A stretch of 24,344 nucleotides of DNA from DASZPL01 sp035550315 (GCA_035550315.1 DASZPL010000137.1:1-24344), one strand, 5' to 3'; positions 14,961 through 22,925 are shown, counted from the stretch's first letter. Notes: a model not told the origin generated them from the sequence alone. A program made the numbers and translations.

Positions 14961-15713
14961 TCAGGGATCGATGAACAGCTTGATCGCGACTCCGGTCCCG
15001 ACCACGGCGATCACCACGCGCAACACCGTCGGCGAGAGCCGACGCCCGACCACCGCGCCGAGCTGACCGCCGATCGCCGACCCGGCGAACAGCAAGCCGA
15101 CGACATCCCACGCGATCGTCGTCCGCGCAATGAAGAACAATGCGCCGACCGCGTTGATCATCGCAGCCACCACGTTCTTCGCGGCGTTCAGCCGCTGCAT
15201 GTCATCGTCGAGCGTGATGCCGAACAGCCCGAGCAGGATGACACCCTGCGCGGCGCCGAAGTAGCCGCCGTACACCGACGTCAGGAAGGTCCCGGTCTGC
15301 AGCAGCGGGCCGGGGTGCAGCCGCGGCTCCCCCGTCCTCCGGCGGCGCGCGATCAGCGGGCCGGCCACCACCATGACCACTGCGACAAGGATCAGCACTG
15401 GCACCACGTCGGAGAACGCCGACTGCGGCAGCTCGAGCAGCAGCACCGCACCCAGGATCGTGCCGGCGACCAGCACCGGCACCAGCGCGAGGATGCGCCG
15501 CGCCTGGCCGGCCAGCTCTCGCCGGTATCCGATCGCGCCACTCACGGCACCGCTGATCAGGCCGACGGTGTTCGAGACGTTCGCGAGCACCGGCGCATAG
15601 CCGAGCCCGAGCAGGGTCGGAAAGGTCAGCAGCGAACCCGACCCCACGATGGTGTTGACCGTGCCCGCCACCAAGCCCACCGCGAAGATCACGATCGCGT
15701 GTGGGGCGGTCAC
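14961..15713 (-). CDS. TauE/SafE family membrane permease
   Basis: 250 aa, GTG start. About eight hydrophobic segments span the protein, with the family signature in the first helices (VGLVAGTVNTIVGSGSLLTFP, shown by residues about 12-32, then GLGYAPVLANVSNT) and a second copy-like half (GGYFGAAQGVILLGLFGI and NAAKNVVAAMINAVGALFF). The family exports or imports sulfite, organosulfonates or other anions; the substrate is not predictable here. The stop is 8 bp from the stop of the convergent sigA. The start is 34 bp from the divergent thioesterase gene, so both promoters must be compact or overlap the coding sequence. Confidence 0.9.
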   Translation of the reverse strand: MTAPHAIVIFAVGLVAGTVNTIVGSGSLLTFPTLLGLGYAPVLANVSNTVGLISGAVSGAIGYRRELAGQARRILALVPVLVAGTILGAVLLLELPQSAFSDVVPVLILVAVVMVVAGPLIARRRRTGEPRLHPGPLLQTGTFLTSVYGGYFGAAQGVILLGLFGITLDDDMQRLNAAKNVVAAMINAVGALFFIARTTIAWDVVGLLFAGSAIGGQLGAVVGRRLSPTVLRVVIAVVGTGVAIKLFIDP

Positions 15714-15747
15714 CGGCGCAGCCTAGGGCGACCGGAATACTGGACCG

Positions 15748-16527
15748 ATGGCGGACGCGCTCTACCTACCGGCCGGTGACGGCAGGTTCACGGCGACCGA
15801 GCACACCGTCGGTCCGTGGGGCGCGGGCCTGCAGCACGGCGGGCCGGTCGCCGCGCTGCTGACCCGGGCGGTCGAGCAGCAGCCGGCAAGATGGCCATTC
15901 ACCGTCGTGCGGATCGCGGTGGAGATCCTCGGACCGGTGCCGACCGGGACGATCACGGTCACCAGCCGGTCGGCGCGCGGCGGCCGGAGCGTGGAGCTGG
16001 TCGAGGCCGAGCTGAGCGCCGACGGCCGGACCGCCGCGGTCGCACGCGGCTGGCGGATCCGCGCCAGCGAGCTCCAGCTGCCGGAGGCGACGGCGGCCGC
16101 TGCGGCTCCCCCGCCGATGCCGGCCGAGGACTGGGCGGCACCCACCTACGGTGGCGGCTTCCTCAGCGCGCTGCAGATCCGGGTGGTCACCGGCAACTGG
16201 ATGGAACCGGGCCCGATGACACTTTGGGCGCGGCTGCGGCATCCGGTGGTTGCGGGCGAGGAGGCGACACCGCTGCAGCGGCTGATGACGCTGGCCGACT
16301 GCGGCAACGGCGTGTCCAGCGTGCTGCCGATCGACTCGTGGGTGTTCATCAACCCCGATCTCACGGTCCACCTGAGCCGCCGCCCGGCCGGCGAATGGTT
16401 CGCCATGGAGGCCAGCACGGGTCTCGACCCGGCCGGATTCGGTCTGGCGCGCTCCCGGCTGTTCGACGCCGACGGCGAGATCGGCGTGGGTGCGCAGTCG
16501 CTGTTCGTCAGCCCGCGTTCAGGTTGA
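15748..16527 (+). CDS. Acyl-CoA thioesterase family protein (double hotdog)
   Basis: 259 aa with two hotdog halves, as in the TesB-like thioesterase family. The first half has GPWGAGLQHGGPVAALLTRA (about 22-41), where HGG-x-aaLL is the family helix start, then FTVVRIAVEILGPVPTG. The second half contains LWARLRHPVVAGEEATPLQRL, LADCGNGVSSVLP and SWVFINPDLTVHLSRRPAGEW. It would hydrolyse an acyl-CoA thioester; the chain specificity is unknown. ATG start with no strong ribosome site, and the 34-bp gap to the divergent permease suggests a short or leaderless mRNA. The sigma factor that follows has its own promoter, so co-transcription with it is not required. Confidence 0.87.
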   Translation: MADALYLPAGDGRFTATEHTVGPWGAGLQHGGPVAALLTRAVEQQPARWPFTVVRIAVEILGPVPTGTITVTSRSARGGRSVELVEAELSADGRTAAVARGWRIRASELQLPEATAAAAAPPPMPAEDWAAPTYGGGFLSALQIRVVTGNWMEPGPMTLWARLRHPVVAGEEATPLQRLMTLADCGNGVSSVLPIDSWVFINPDLTVHLSRRPAGEWFAMEASTGLDPAGFGLARSRLFDADGEIGVGAQSLFVSPRSG

Positions 16528-16608
16528 GTGACGAGGATCACGGGGTACGACGTACGAATCGCCGCGTGACAAGGGTGACCGGATGAGGCATGATTGACGG
16601 TCGCGCTC

Positions 16609-16635
16609 GGAACAAAACCGTGCGCTGTGCACGTT
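16609..16635 (+). promoter_or_regulatory. SigH/SigR-type (ECF) promoter upstream of the second sigma factor
   Basis: GGAACA (16609-16614), a 17-nt spacer, then CGTT (16632-16635) matches the GGAAYA-N16/17-CGTT consensus of mycobacterial SigH and the related Streptomyces SigR promoters. Transcription would start near 16642, leaving a leader of about 125 nt before the ATG at 16769. It is known that M. tuberculosis sigB and Streptomyces hrdD are targets of such stress sigma factors, so the position fits. Confidence 0.6.
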
Positions 16636-16768
16636 GCACCGTCTGGCAGCCCGCCACCGGCGGAGCGCCGCCAGCACGACGGAGCGACCGAGTGAGCACA
16701 GACTACACCGACCGCCAGCACGAACCAGTACGCCGATCGACCACGACCTGAGGACCGAACTGACCGCC

Positions 16769-17977
16769 ATGAGCACTGCCACCGCCGCCCGCGCCGAGGC
16801 CGACGCCCTGCCCGCCGCCATCGAGGATCTGCTCGAGGCGAGCGTGGAGGCAGGGGCGCTGACCTTCGCTGAGGTCCGTAAGGCCCTCGACGAAGCCGGC
16901 GTCAGCCCAGCGGAGGCCAAGCGGGTCATCGCCGCGATTCGCCGTCGCGGCATCACCATCGGTGCCGACGCCCCCGGCACGGCACCCGCGAACCAGCAGA
17001 TCGTCGAGCACGGCGACGTCGAGACCGACACCGACGACAGTTGGGACCAGGAGGTCCCGACCACCGACCTGGTGCGTGTCTACCTCACCGACATCGGCCG
17101 GGTCGCGCTGCTCAACGCCGAGCAGGAGGTCGACCTGGCCCGGCGGATCGAAGCCGGCCTCTACGCGCAGGAGAAGCTGCGCCAGGCCGACGCCAAGGAG
17201 ATCGGCCGGCTGACGCCGACGATGCGCCGCAACCTGAACCTGATCGCCGCCGACGGTGCGCGGGCGCGCAACCACCTGCTCGAGGCGAACCTCCGGCTGG
17301 TCGTATCGCTGGCCAAGCGCTACCAGGGCAAGGGTCTGACGCTGCTCGACCTGATCCAGGAGGGCAACATCGGCCTGGTCCGGGCGGTCGAGAAGTTCGA
17401 CTACACCAAGGGCTACAAGTTCTCGACCTACGCCACCTGGTGGATCCGGCAGGCGCTGCAGCGCGCCATCGCCGACCAGGGCCGCACCATCCGGGTGCCG
17501 GTGCACATGGTCGAGCAGATCAACAAGGCGCTGCGCGTGAAGCGCGACCTCGCCACCGAGTACGGCCGCGAGCCGACCTTCGAGGAGATCGGCGCCGTGC
17601 TCGAGATGACGGCCGAGCGAGTTGAGGAGATCCTCGGCTACGGCCGCGAGACGCTGTCGCTGGAGACTCCGGTCGGCGACGACGGCACCGCGACGTTCGG
17701 TGAGTTCATCGAGGACATGGACGCGCCGGTTGCGGCCGACGTGGTGGACTTCGGGCTGCTGCAGGACCGGCTCCGCACCGTGCTCGACACGCTGCCCGAG
17801 CGGTCCGGCACCGTGATGCGGATGCGGTTCGGCCTGGACGACGGCCGGCCGCGGACGCTGGACGAGGTCGGCAAGGCGCTCGGCCTCACGCGGGAGCGGA
17901 TCCGTCAGATCGAGCGCGACACGCTACGCGAGCTTCGCCGCAGCGACGCCGCCGCCACGCTGAAGGCCTGGCTGTAA
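16769..17977 (+). CDS. Second principal-type sigma-70 factor, with region 1.1
   Basis: 402 aa from the ATG at 16769. Residues about 13-65 resemble sigma region 1.1: AIEDLLEASVEAGALTFAEV, then AKRVIAAIRRRGITIGAD lines up with the GYLTYAEV and MINDMGIQV parts of RpoD. Regions 1.2 (from about 98), 2 (about 168-240, YATWWIRQALQRAIADQ), 3 and 4 (342-402, LTRERIRQIERDTLRELRR) follow. It is very close to the sigA product in regions 1.2 and 2 and diverges in region 4, lacking the KLRHPSRS tail of SigA/HrdB. It is likely a paralogous group 2 (SigB/HrdD-like) factor using similar promoters under stress. The upstream frame is open to a TTG at 16634, but that stretch is not sigma-like and would begin inside the -10 of the predicted promoter. 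The ribosome site is weak. Confidence 0.92.
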   Translation: MSTATAARAEADALPAAIEDLLEASVEAGALTFAEVRKALDEAGVSPAEAKRVIAAIRRRGITIGADAPGTAPANQQIVEHGDVETDTDDSWDQEVPTTDLVRVYLTDIGRVALLNAEQEVDLARRIEAGLYAQEKLRQADAKEIGRLTPTMRRNLNLIAADGARARNHLLEANLRLVVSLAKRYQGKGLTLLDLIQEGNIGLVRAVEKFDYTKGYKFSTYATWWIRQALQRAIADQGRTIRVPVHMVEQINKALRVKRDLATEYGREPTFEEIGAVLEMTAERVEEILGYGRETLSLETPVGDDGTATFGEFIEDMDAPVAADVVDFGLLQDRLRTVLDTLPERSGTVMRMRFGLDDGRPRTLDEVGKALGLTRERIRQIERDTLRELRRSDAAATLKAWL

Positions 17978-17989
17978 CTTCCTGACGGC

Positions 17990-19252
17990 GTGATCCCGCG
18001 GCGCACCTTCGCGTCGCTGTGGGTCCGCAACTTCCGGCTGTTCTTCTTCGGGCAGTTGGTGTCGAACACCGGCAACTGGCTGACCACGGTCGCCCTCACG
18101 CTGCTGGTCCTGCACCGCAGCGGCAGCGGCGTCGCAGTCGGCTTGCTTTCGGCATGTCAGTTCGGCCCACTCCTCGTGCTGTCGGCGTGGGCCGGGCTGA
18201 TCGCCGACCGCTCGGACAAGCGGCGGCTGCTTTACCTGACGCAGAGCCTGGAGATGGCCGAGTCCGGCGTACTCGCCGTGCTGGCCTTCATCCCCGGCGT
18301 GCCGCTGCCGGCATTCTTCGTGGTCGCGCTGGCGGGCGGCTGCATGCTCGCCTTCGACAACCCCGGACGACGGTCGTTCGTGAACGAGATGGTGCCGCCG
18401 AAGCTGGTGCCGAACGCCGTCACGCTCTACAGCGCGATGGTGAACGTGTCGCGGCTGTTCGGCCCGACGCTGGCCGCGGCGTTGATCGCCACGGTGGGGT
18501 TCGGGTGGTGCTTCACGGTCGACGCGGCGTCGTACGTCGCCGTCCTGGCCGCCCTGGTCGCGATGCGTCAGAACGAGCTCCGCGTGACCCCGAAGACACC
18601 GCGCGGGCGCGGGCAGGTGCGAGCCGGGCTGCGTTACGTCGCCGCGACGCCGGAGTTGCGCATCACGTTCTTGATGCTGCTCGTCATCGGCATCGTCAGC
18701 TACAACTTCACCGTCGTCTTCCCGATCTTCGTCGAGCGCGCGCTGGGTGGATCGGATGCGAACTACGCACTGGTGTACGCGGCGTTCAGCGCCGGCGCCG
18801 TCGTCGGGACGCTGATCGTCGCGCGCCGCACGGTCGTGCGGCTGCGAACGATCGTCGCCGGGGCCGGCGCGTTCGGCGCGGCGATGCTCGGCCTGTCCGT
18901 CGTACCGGGACTGGACGCGGCCTATCCGGTCGCGGCCGTGGTCGGCGGCACCAGCGTCGCCTATATGACGGCGACTACTGCGCTGGCGCAGCTGCGCGCC
19001 GAGCCCCAGATGGTCGGGCGGGTGCTGGCGCTGCAAAGCGTGTTGATGGTTGGTACGACGCCGATCGGCGGACCGTTGCTCGGCCTGCTCGCCGACGCGA
19101 CGACCGGGCGAGCGCCGGTCCTGGTGGGAGCCGTCGGCGCCCTGACCGCGACTGCTCTGGGCCTGACGCTGGGCTGGCGCCGGCTAGCCGCAGGCGGGCG
19201 GCAGCGGCGACCGTCCGACGTCGCGCCCGAGCCGGGCGACGTCAGCCGGTGA
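17990..19252 (+). CDS. MFS transporter (MFS_3/EntS-like)
   Basis: 420 aa, GTG start 12 bp after the second sigma factor. Twelve hydrophobic segments can be picked out in two halves. The loop 2-3 motif A is present as GLIADRSDKRRLL (about 66-78), and the family N-terminus is ASLWVRNFRLFFFGQLVSNTGNWL. The NPGRRSFVNEMVPPKLVPNAVTL block is characteristic of the MFS_3 subfamily, whose members include the enterobactin exporter EntS and many drug-type exporters. It is probably a proton-driven exporter in the cytoplasmic membrane, substrate unknown. The tight spacing suggests co-transcription with the sigma gene and so possible stress induction. Its last 11 bases overlap the convergent DUF4280 gene. 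Confidence 0.9.
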   Translation: MIPRRTFASLWVRNFRLFFFGQLVSNTGNWLTTVALTLLVLHRSGSGVAVGLLSACQFGPLLVLSAWAGLIADRSDKRRLLYLTQSLEMAESGVLAVLAFIPGVPLPAFFVVALAGGCMLAFDNPGRRSFVNEMVPPKLVPNAVTLYSAMVNVSRLFGPTLAAALIATVGFGWCFTVDAASYVAVLAALVAMRQNELRVTPKTPRGRGQVRAGLRYVAATPELRITFLMLLVIGIVSYNFTVVFPIFVERALGGSDANYALVYAAFSAGAVVGTLIVARRTVVRLRTIVAGAGAFGAAMLGLSVVPGLDAAYPVAAVVGGTSVAYMTATTALAQLRAEPQMVGRVLALQSVLMVGTTPIGGPLLGLLADATTGRAPVLVGAVGALTATALGLTLGWRRLAAGGRQRRPSDVAPEPGDVSR

Positions 19253-19634
19253 TCACCGTTTCCTGGCCGGGCTGGACCACGGTGATCTCGCCCGCCCAGG
19301 TGCACATCAACGTCGATGTCTCCGCGACGGCCGGCTGACCGCCGACCAGCACGGTCGGGTTGCCGGGTGTCCACGGTGCGGCGAGGGCCGGGACGCAGGG
19401 CATCGGGGTGAGCGTGCCGTCCGCGGCGGCGGTTGCCGAGGCGACCTCCGGGTTTGCCAGCGAGCGACACATACCGAAGGTCGTGACCTCGTCGAGCGGG
19501 ATGTGGTCCGCGATGTTGGCGACCGGACGTTCGCTGCCGAGGACCCGTGAGGTTGGCAGCACATTGAAGACAGCCGGTGAGGTGCCCTCGGTGCAGGTCA
19601 GCTGAGCGGTCGACACGACCACAGGTCCCGGCAT
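19242..19634 (-). CDS. PAAR-like DUF4280 protein
   Basis: 130 aa. The DUF4280 pattern is clear: LTCTEG (C14), FGMCRSLANPEV (C56), PMPCVPALAAPW (C80), a GGQPAV segment, TSTLMCTWAGEITVVQPGQ (C110). DUF4280 proteins are PAAR-like; related PAAR proteins cap the spike of type VI and other contractile injection machines and can carry effectors. No effector domain is attached here. The ATG at 19634 has AAGGG about 11 nt upstream and lies 5 bp after the preceding gene, making this the last gene of the surface operon. Its 3' end overlaps the convergent MFS gene by 11 bp. A structural role in a tail-like particle is inference, because no sheath, tube or baseplate gene is in the window. Confidence 0.85.
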   Translation of the reverse strand: MPGPVVVSTAQLTCTEGTSPAVFNVLPTSRVLGSERPVANIADHIPLDEVTTFGMCRSLANPEVASATAAADGTLTPMPCVPALAAPWTPGNPTVLVGGQPAVAETSTLMCTWAGEITVVQPGQETVITG

Positions 19635-19639
19635 GGCAG

Positions 19640-21031
19640 CTATCCCTTCTTGCGCAGCGTCCGGCGGGCGGCGAAGCCGGCCGCGCCGAGCAGGCCGACC
19701 CCCACCACCGACGCCGCCGCGATCGCACCGGGCTGCATCCCCGGCGACGGCGGCGAGGCGAGGGCCGACGGCTCGCTTTCGAATTCCGGCGAGGCCGACG
19801 CGGACGGGCTCACGTCCGACGACGGCGAGGCGCTGCCGGACGGGTCCTCGGATGCGAGCAGCGGAGCCTTGCCTGCTCCGACCTTGCCGGGCACGACGAG
19901 CTGTGCCGGCTTCGCCGGCAGGGCAAACACCGACGGCAACGCCGACGGGGTGATCTGGCCGACCGCGACGCCTCCGGTCGGGGCCGTGAACAGGAACGCG
20001 AGCGTGCCCGCGCCCGGCACCTCACCCGTGCCCTTCGGCGGCAGGCTCTGCACTGATGCCCGCGTGGCCGACCCGGTCACCGAGACGTTGACCGAGCCGG
20101 GCGGTCCGCCGGTCTGGGTCACGGTGCATGAGGTCCCGGCCGGTACGTCGTGCGTGATGTGCGACTTGCCGTCGGTCAGGGTGAAGGTCTTGTCGTTTTT
20201 GCCGCACAGCTGGTCGTAGCTGAACTGCGCCTTGCTGCCGTTCGCGCTGACGGTGACGACGACGTCGGAGGTCGGTGGCGGAGTGTGTGGCGGCTTCGTC
20301 GAGTGGGTGTGCGTCGGGCGGGGCGTCGGAGACGTGGTCTCGCTCGGCGACGTCGTCGGTGTCGTCGTGGGCGTGCTCGGCGGAGTGGTCGTCGGTGGCG
20401 GAGTGGTCGGCGGTGCCGTCGTCGTCGGCGGAGGCTCGGTCGGCGGCGGCGGGGTGAACGGCGGCGTGTGGTGGGTGTGGGTCGGCGTCGGCGTCGGGCA
20501 GCCGTCGCCCTCACCGCCGTCGCCCCCGAGCGCGGCTACCTCGGTCGGGCAGGTCGGCGTCTCGGTCGGCGTCTCCGTGGGTGTCTCGGTCGGCGTTTCG
20601 GAGGGGCTCTCGGTCTCGGTGGGGGTCTCACTGGGCGAGCAGTCGTCAGCCAGGGCGAGCGCCTCGGTGTGCAGCCGGCGGGCCGAGGACTCCTCGGTAT
20701 CGGTCGGCGTCGGGCTCGCGGTTTCCGACGGCGTCTCGGACGGCGTCTCGCTCGGGGTCTCGGAGGGGGTCTCACTGGGCGAGCAATCGTCCGCTTGCAG
20801 GGTTAGCTGCGGATTGTTCTCGGCGGTCGCCGAGCCGAGCGAGGACAACGCGATGGGTACGGCGCCGCCGACGACCAAGCCGGCGCTGATCAGCACCACC
20901 GCAAAGCGGCCGGCGAGCGGCGCCGCCTCCGCTTCGGTGGGAGCGCGATGCTGGCCAGCCGCGGGCGCGCGATGCGAACCCACTTCGCGCCGGTGGCGCG
21001 GGTCGCCGTCGCGGTGCCGACCGGCGGTCAC
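19640..21031 (-). CDS. Low-complexity Thr/Pro/Glu-rich anchored surface protein
   Basis: 463 aa, GTG start overlapping the previous stop (GTGA), AGGAG 8 nt upstream. Layout: basic cytoplasmic N-terminus (1-40), one hydrophobic segment (about 42-64), a long exposed stretch of SETP/TETP repeats (about 84-160), His/Pro/Thr-rich spacer (178-254, with THTHHT), a small beta domain (about 255-325) with DVPAGTSCTVTQTG, a second Ser/Pro/Glu-rich stretch (395-430), then a hydrophobic tail (about 436-456) ending ARRTLRKKG. The tail resembles a membrane stop-transfer or sortase-like signal, but no LPxTG is present. It probably spans the wall as a stalk carrying one folded domain. The function is unknown. 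Its neighbours suggest a shared envelope complex. Confidence 0.8.
   Translation of the reverse strand: MTAGRHRDGDPRHRREVGSHRAPAAGQHRAPTEAEAAPLAGRFAVVLISAGLVVGGAVPIALSSLGSATAENNPQLTLQADDCSPSETPSETPSETPSETPSETASPTPTDTEESSARRLHTEALALADDCSPSETPTETESPSETPTETPTETPTETPTCPTEVAALGGDGGEGDGCPTPTPTHTHHTPPFTPPPPTEPPPTTTAPPTTPPPTTTPPSTPTTTPTTSPSETTSPTPRPTHTHSTKPPHTPPPTSDVVVTVSANGSKAQFSYDQLCGKNDKTFTLTDGKSHITHDVPAGTSCTVTQTGGPPGSVNVSVTGSATRASVQSLPPKGTGEVPGAGTLAFLFTAPTGGVAVGQITPSALPSVFALPAKPAQLVVPGKVGAGKAPLLASEDPSGSASPSSDVSPSASASPEFESEPSALASPPSPGMQPGAIAAASVVGVGLLGAAGFAARRTLRKKG
20621..20791 (-). repeat. Direct duplication plus Ser/Thr-Glu-Thr-Pro tandem repeats
   Basis: A 27-bp segment at 20621-20647 recurs at 20765-20791 with one mismatch, offset 144 bp (48 codons, in frame); it encodes ADDCSPSETP-like residues both times. 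Around it run many 12-bp units encoding SETP or TETP, some of them outside these limits. It is the hallmark of a repeat array that can expand or contract without breaking the frame. Confidence 0.75.
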
Positions 21032-21633
21032 TGCCGGAACTCCTGGCCGCTCGCGCCGAGCGGCGCGAAGCTGGATGGCTGCACCAGATAGCTCGCTCGG
21101 ACGACCGGCTCCCCCGCCGCCGTGGCCCGCAACACGCGAGCACCAGCCGGGTCTCCCGCCGGCACCAGCATCGACGTCTCGAGGTTGCCGGCGGCGTCGG
21201 TTTGCGCGAGCGTCGCCGGGTCACCGGGAACGTTCCAGCTGAGCGTCACGGTGCTCGACGGCGGGAAGCCTTGCCCGCTGACGTGCGTCGTGAAGCCGGC
21301 GTACCCGACCGATGGCGAGGTCCGCAGAAACGGGCCGTCGAAGGTCCCGCTCGCGACGCCGCCCGCGGGCACGGGCGGCAGTAGCAGCGGGGGCTGGTCG
21401 CCGGCCGCGCCGGTGACCGCGCAGACGGTCCCGGCCGGCAGCCCACCGAGCGTCGCCGTCCCGTCTCCGTTGGCCGGCAGCTGGTAGGTCTGCCCGTTGT
21501 CGCAGCTGACCGTATAGACGGTGGACGCGGCCGGCGCAGGCGACGCTGGTCCGGCCGACGCCGCGGAGCCGACCGCGAGCATCGCCGAGACCATCACCAC
21601 CGCCGCCCCCGCACCGAGCGCCCGCCAAGTCAT
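21028..21633 (-). CDS. Secreted or exported protein with Cys-containing beta domain
   Basis: 201 aa. The ATG at 21633 overlaps the upstream stop (ATGA) and begins a clear signal peptide (MTWRALGAGAAVVMVSAMLA, then GSAASAGPASPAP). The frame is open upstream but overlaps the previous gene and is a shadow there. The mature part has VYTVSCDNGQTYQLP and GLPAGTVCAVTGAAG, a module like the PAGTSCTVTQTG domain of the next gene, and then an Ig/IPT-like strand region (SVGYAGFTTHVSGQGFPPSS, SWNVPGDPAT). No membrane anchor is visible at the C-terminus. The operon position between a membrane-anchored Ig protein and the stalk-like protein suggests an extracellular partner. The function is not recognised. 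Confidence 0.8.
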   Translation of the reverse strand: MTWRALGAGAAVVMVSAMLAVGSAASAGPASPAPAASTVYTVSCDNGQTYQLPANGDGTATLGGLPAGTVCAVTGAAGDQPPLLLPPVPAGGVASGTFDGPFLRTSPSVGYAGFTTHVSGQGFPPSSTVTLSWNVPGDPATLAQTDAAGNLETSMLVPAGDPAGARVLRATAAGEPVVRASYLVQPSSFAPLGASGQEFRQ

Positions 21634-22925
21634 TGCAAATATCCACCTAGGTATACCGCAGGAGTGCATGCCCGTTTGGCGGTATTTGCGCACTGCACGC
21701 TGAACGCCAACGATTGCCCCTTCGGCACCGTGATCGGCGAGACGAAGTGGTAGTCGAGGTCGCGGAAGTCGGCCAGGTTCAGCGTGAAGAGCACGCCGCT
21801 CCCCCGCTTCAGGAACACCGTGCCGAGGTCGCCGTTCGGGTTCTCCAGGATCACGTCGGTGAGCTGGAACGTCTTGCTCTTCGGGATGCCCGGCAGGTTC
21901 TGGCTGCCCGACTGTCCGGGTGCGACGTTCAGTTGGATCCGACCGCCGGTCGGCGTGGTGGTGGGACTGCCACTGCCCGCTCCGGCCCCTCCCGCCGCGC
22001 CGGCGCCGGCCCCGCCGGCCCCGGCGCCGGCGCCGTTCTTGCCGTTGGCGCCCGCACCCGCTCCGGTTGCGGCGAGGGCCTGCTGGCTGTTCGCCTGTGC
22101 CTGCTGCGCCGTCTGCTTCGCCTGCTGCGCCACCTGGGACGACGCGTGCGTCTGCTTCTTCGCTTCGTCGGTTGCCGCGGACTTCACCGCGGGTCTGATG
22201 AACCCGAACCAGAGCCCGATCAAGGCGGCGATGGCGGCGACCACCAGGGCGATCGCGGGCAGCAGCCACCGAGGCAGCAACTGCTCCTGCAGCATCCGCG
22301 CGTCGACCGACGTCGGTCCGACGTCCAAACCGGTGACGTAGACCTGGAACGGCAGCGTCTTGTTCTCGCCGCGCCAGAACGTGTTCACCGGCCGCGGCCG
22401 CACCCGAACGTAGGTCGCGGTGCCGGGCGGCGCGGAGAAGCTCGACGGCGTCATCGTGAACCGGAGCAGCTCATCGGGGTCGACGCCCATGACGTCGAGC
22501 GGGATCTCCGTGTTGCCGCGGTTTTCGACGGTGAGTACGTGTCGTCCGCGCCGACGGCCCCGCGACGTACGTGGACTGATCTCCGCGGCGACATCGGTGA
22601 AGGCACCGACGACGATGGCGCCCTCTTCGACGGTTGACCCTTCGGGGTCCTCGCGGGACGCGACCCGCACGGCAAACGGAACCTCACCCGCCGGGACGGC
22701 CGAGCTTCGCGGTGGCCGGAAGCGGAGTACGGCGGCCGTTTCCTCGCCCGGGTAGACGTTGAGCTCAGCCGGCTCGATCACCGTCCAGCGGCGGGCCTCG
22801 CCGACGAGGTCGAGCCGGAACTGGTCGACGACCATCCCCGTGTTGCGGACCAACACCTCGCAGGTCTGCTCGCCTCCCGGCTCCACCGTGAGCTCACGGA
22901 TCGATAACCGACTACTGGCACCCAC
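21630..22925 (-). CDS. COG1470-like membrane protein: Ig-type domains, TM helix, coiled coil, C-terminal beta domain
   Basis: 431 aa, GTG start with GGAGGGG 8 nt upstream. Residues 5-115 and 117-200 are two Ig-like beta domains of the COG1470 type (VEPGGEQTCEVLVRNTG, VENRGNTEIPLDV, PPGTATYVRVRP). One membrane helix lies at about 220-243. Residues 246-286 form an Ala/Gln-rich predicted coiled coil, followed by a Gly/Ala linker (287-322) and a beta-rich domain (328-431) with two Cys (C412, C420). With no signal peptide the Ig domains are probably cytoplasmic and the C-terminal domain outside, but the topology is inference. Proteins of this layout are usually annotated hypothetical or hydrolytic protein; no catalytic residues are recognisable. 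It lies 15 bp after the zinc-ribbon gene and overlaps the next start by 4 bases. Confidence 0.82.
   Translation of the reverse strand: MGASSRLSIRELTVEPGGEQTCEVLVRNTGMVVDQFRLDLVGEARRWTVIEPAELNVYPGEETAAVLRFRPPRSSAVPAGEVPFAVRVASREDPEGSTVEEGAIVVGAFTDVAAEISPRTSRGRRRGRHVLTVENRGNTEIPLDVMGVDPDELLRFTMTPSSFSAPPGTATYVRVRPRPVNTFWRGENKTLPFQVYVTGLDVGPTSVDARMLQEQLLPRWLLPAIALVVAAIAALIGLWFGFIRPAVKSAATDEAKKQTHASSQVAQQAKQTAQQAQANSQQALAATGAGAGANGKNGAGAGAGGAGAGAAGGAGAGSGSPTTTPTGGRIQLNVAPGQSGSQNLPGIPKSKTFQLTDVILENPNGDLGTVFLKRGSGVLFTLNLADFRDLDYHFVSPITVPKGQSLAFSVQCANTAKRACTPAVYLGGYLQ

Noticed and set aside
16524..16551. Housekeeping-type promoter TTGAGT-N16-TACGAC before the second sigma factor
   Set aside because: Only about 4 of 6 and 3 of 6 consensus matches; the SigH/SigR-type site downstream is far better.
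20232..21242. Plus-strand frame of 336 codons with repeated VGVSVGVS residues
   Set aside because: It is the antisense reading of the SETP/TETP repeats; the minus-strand frame has a ribosome site, membrane segments and operon context.
21714..22637. Plus-strand open frame of 307 codons
   Set aside because: Antisense to the COG1470-like gene; Arg-rich shadow without motifs.
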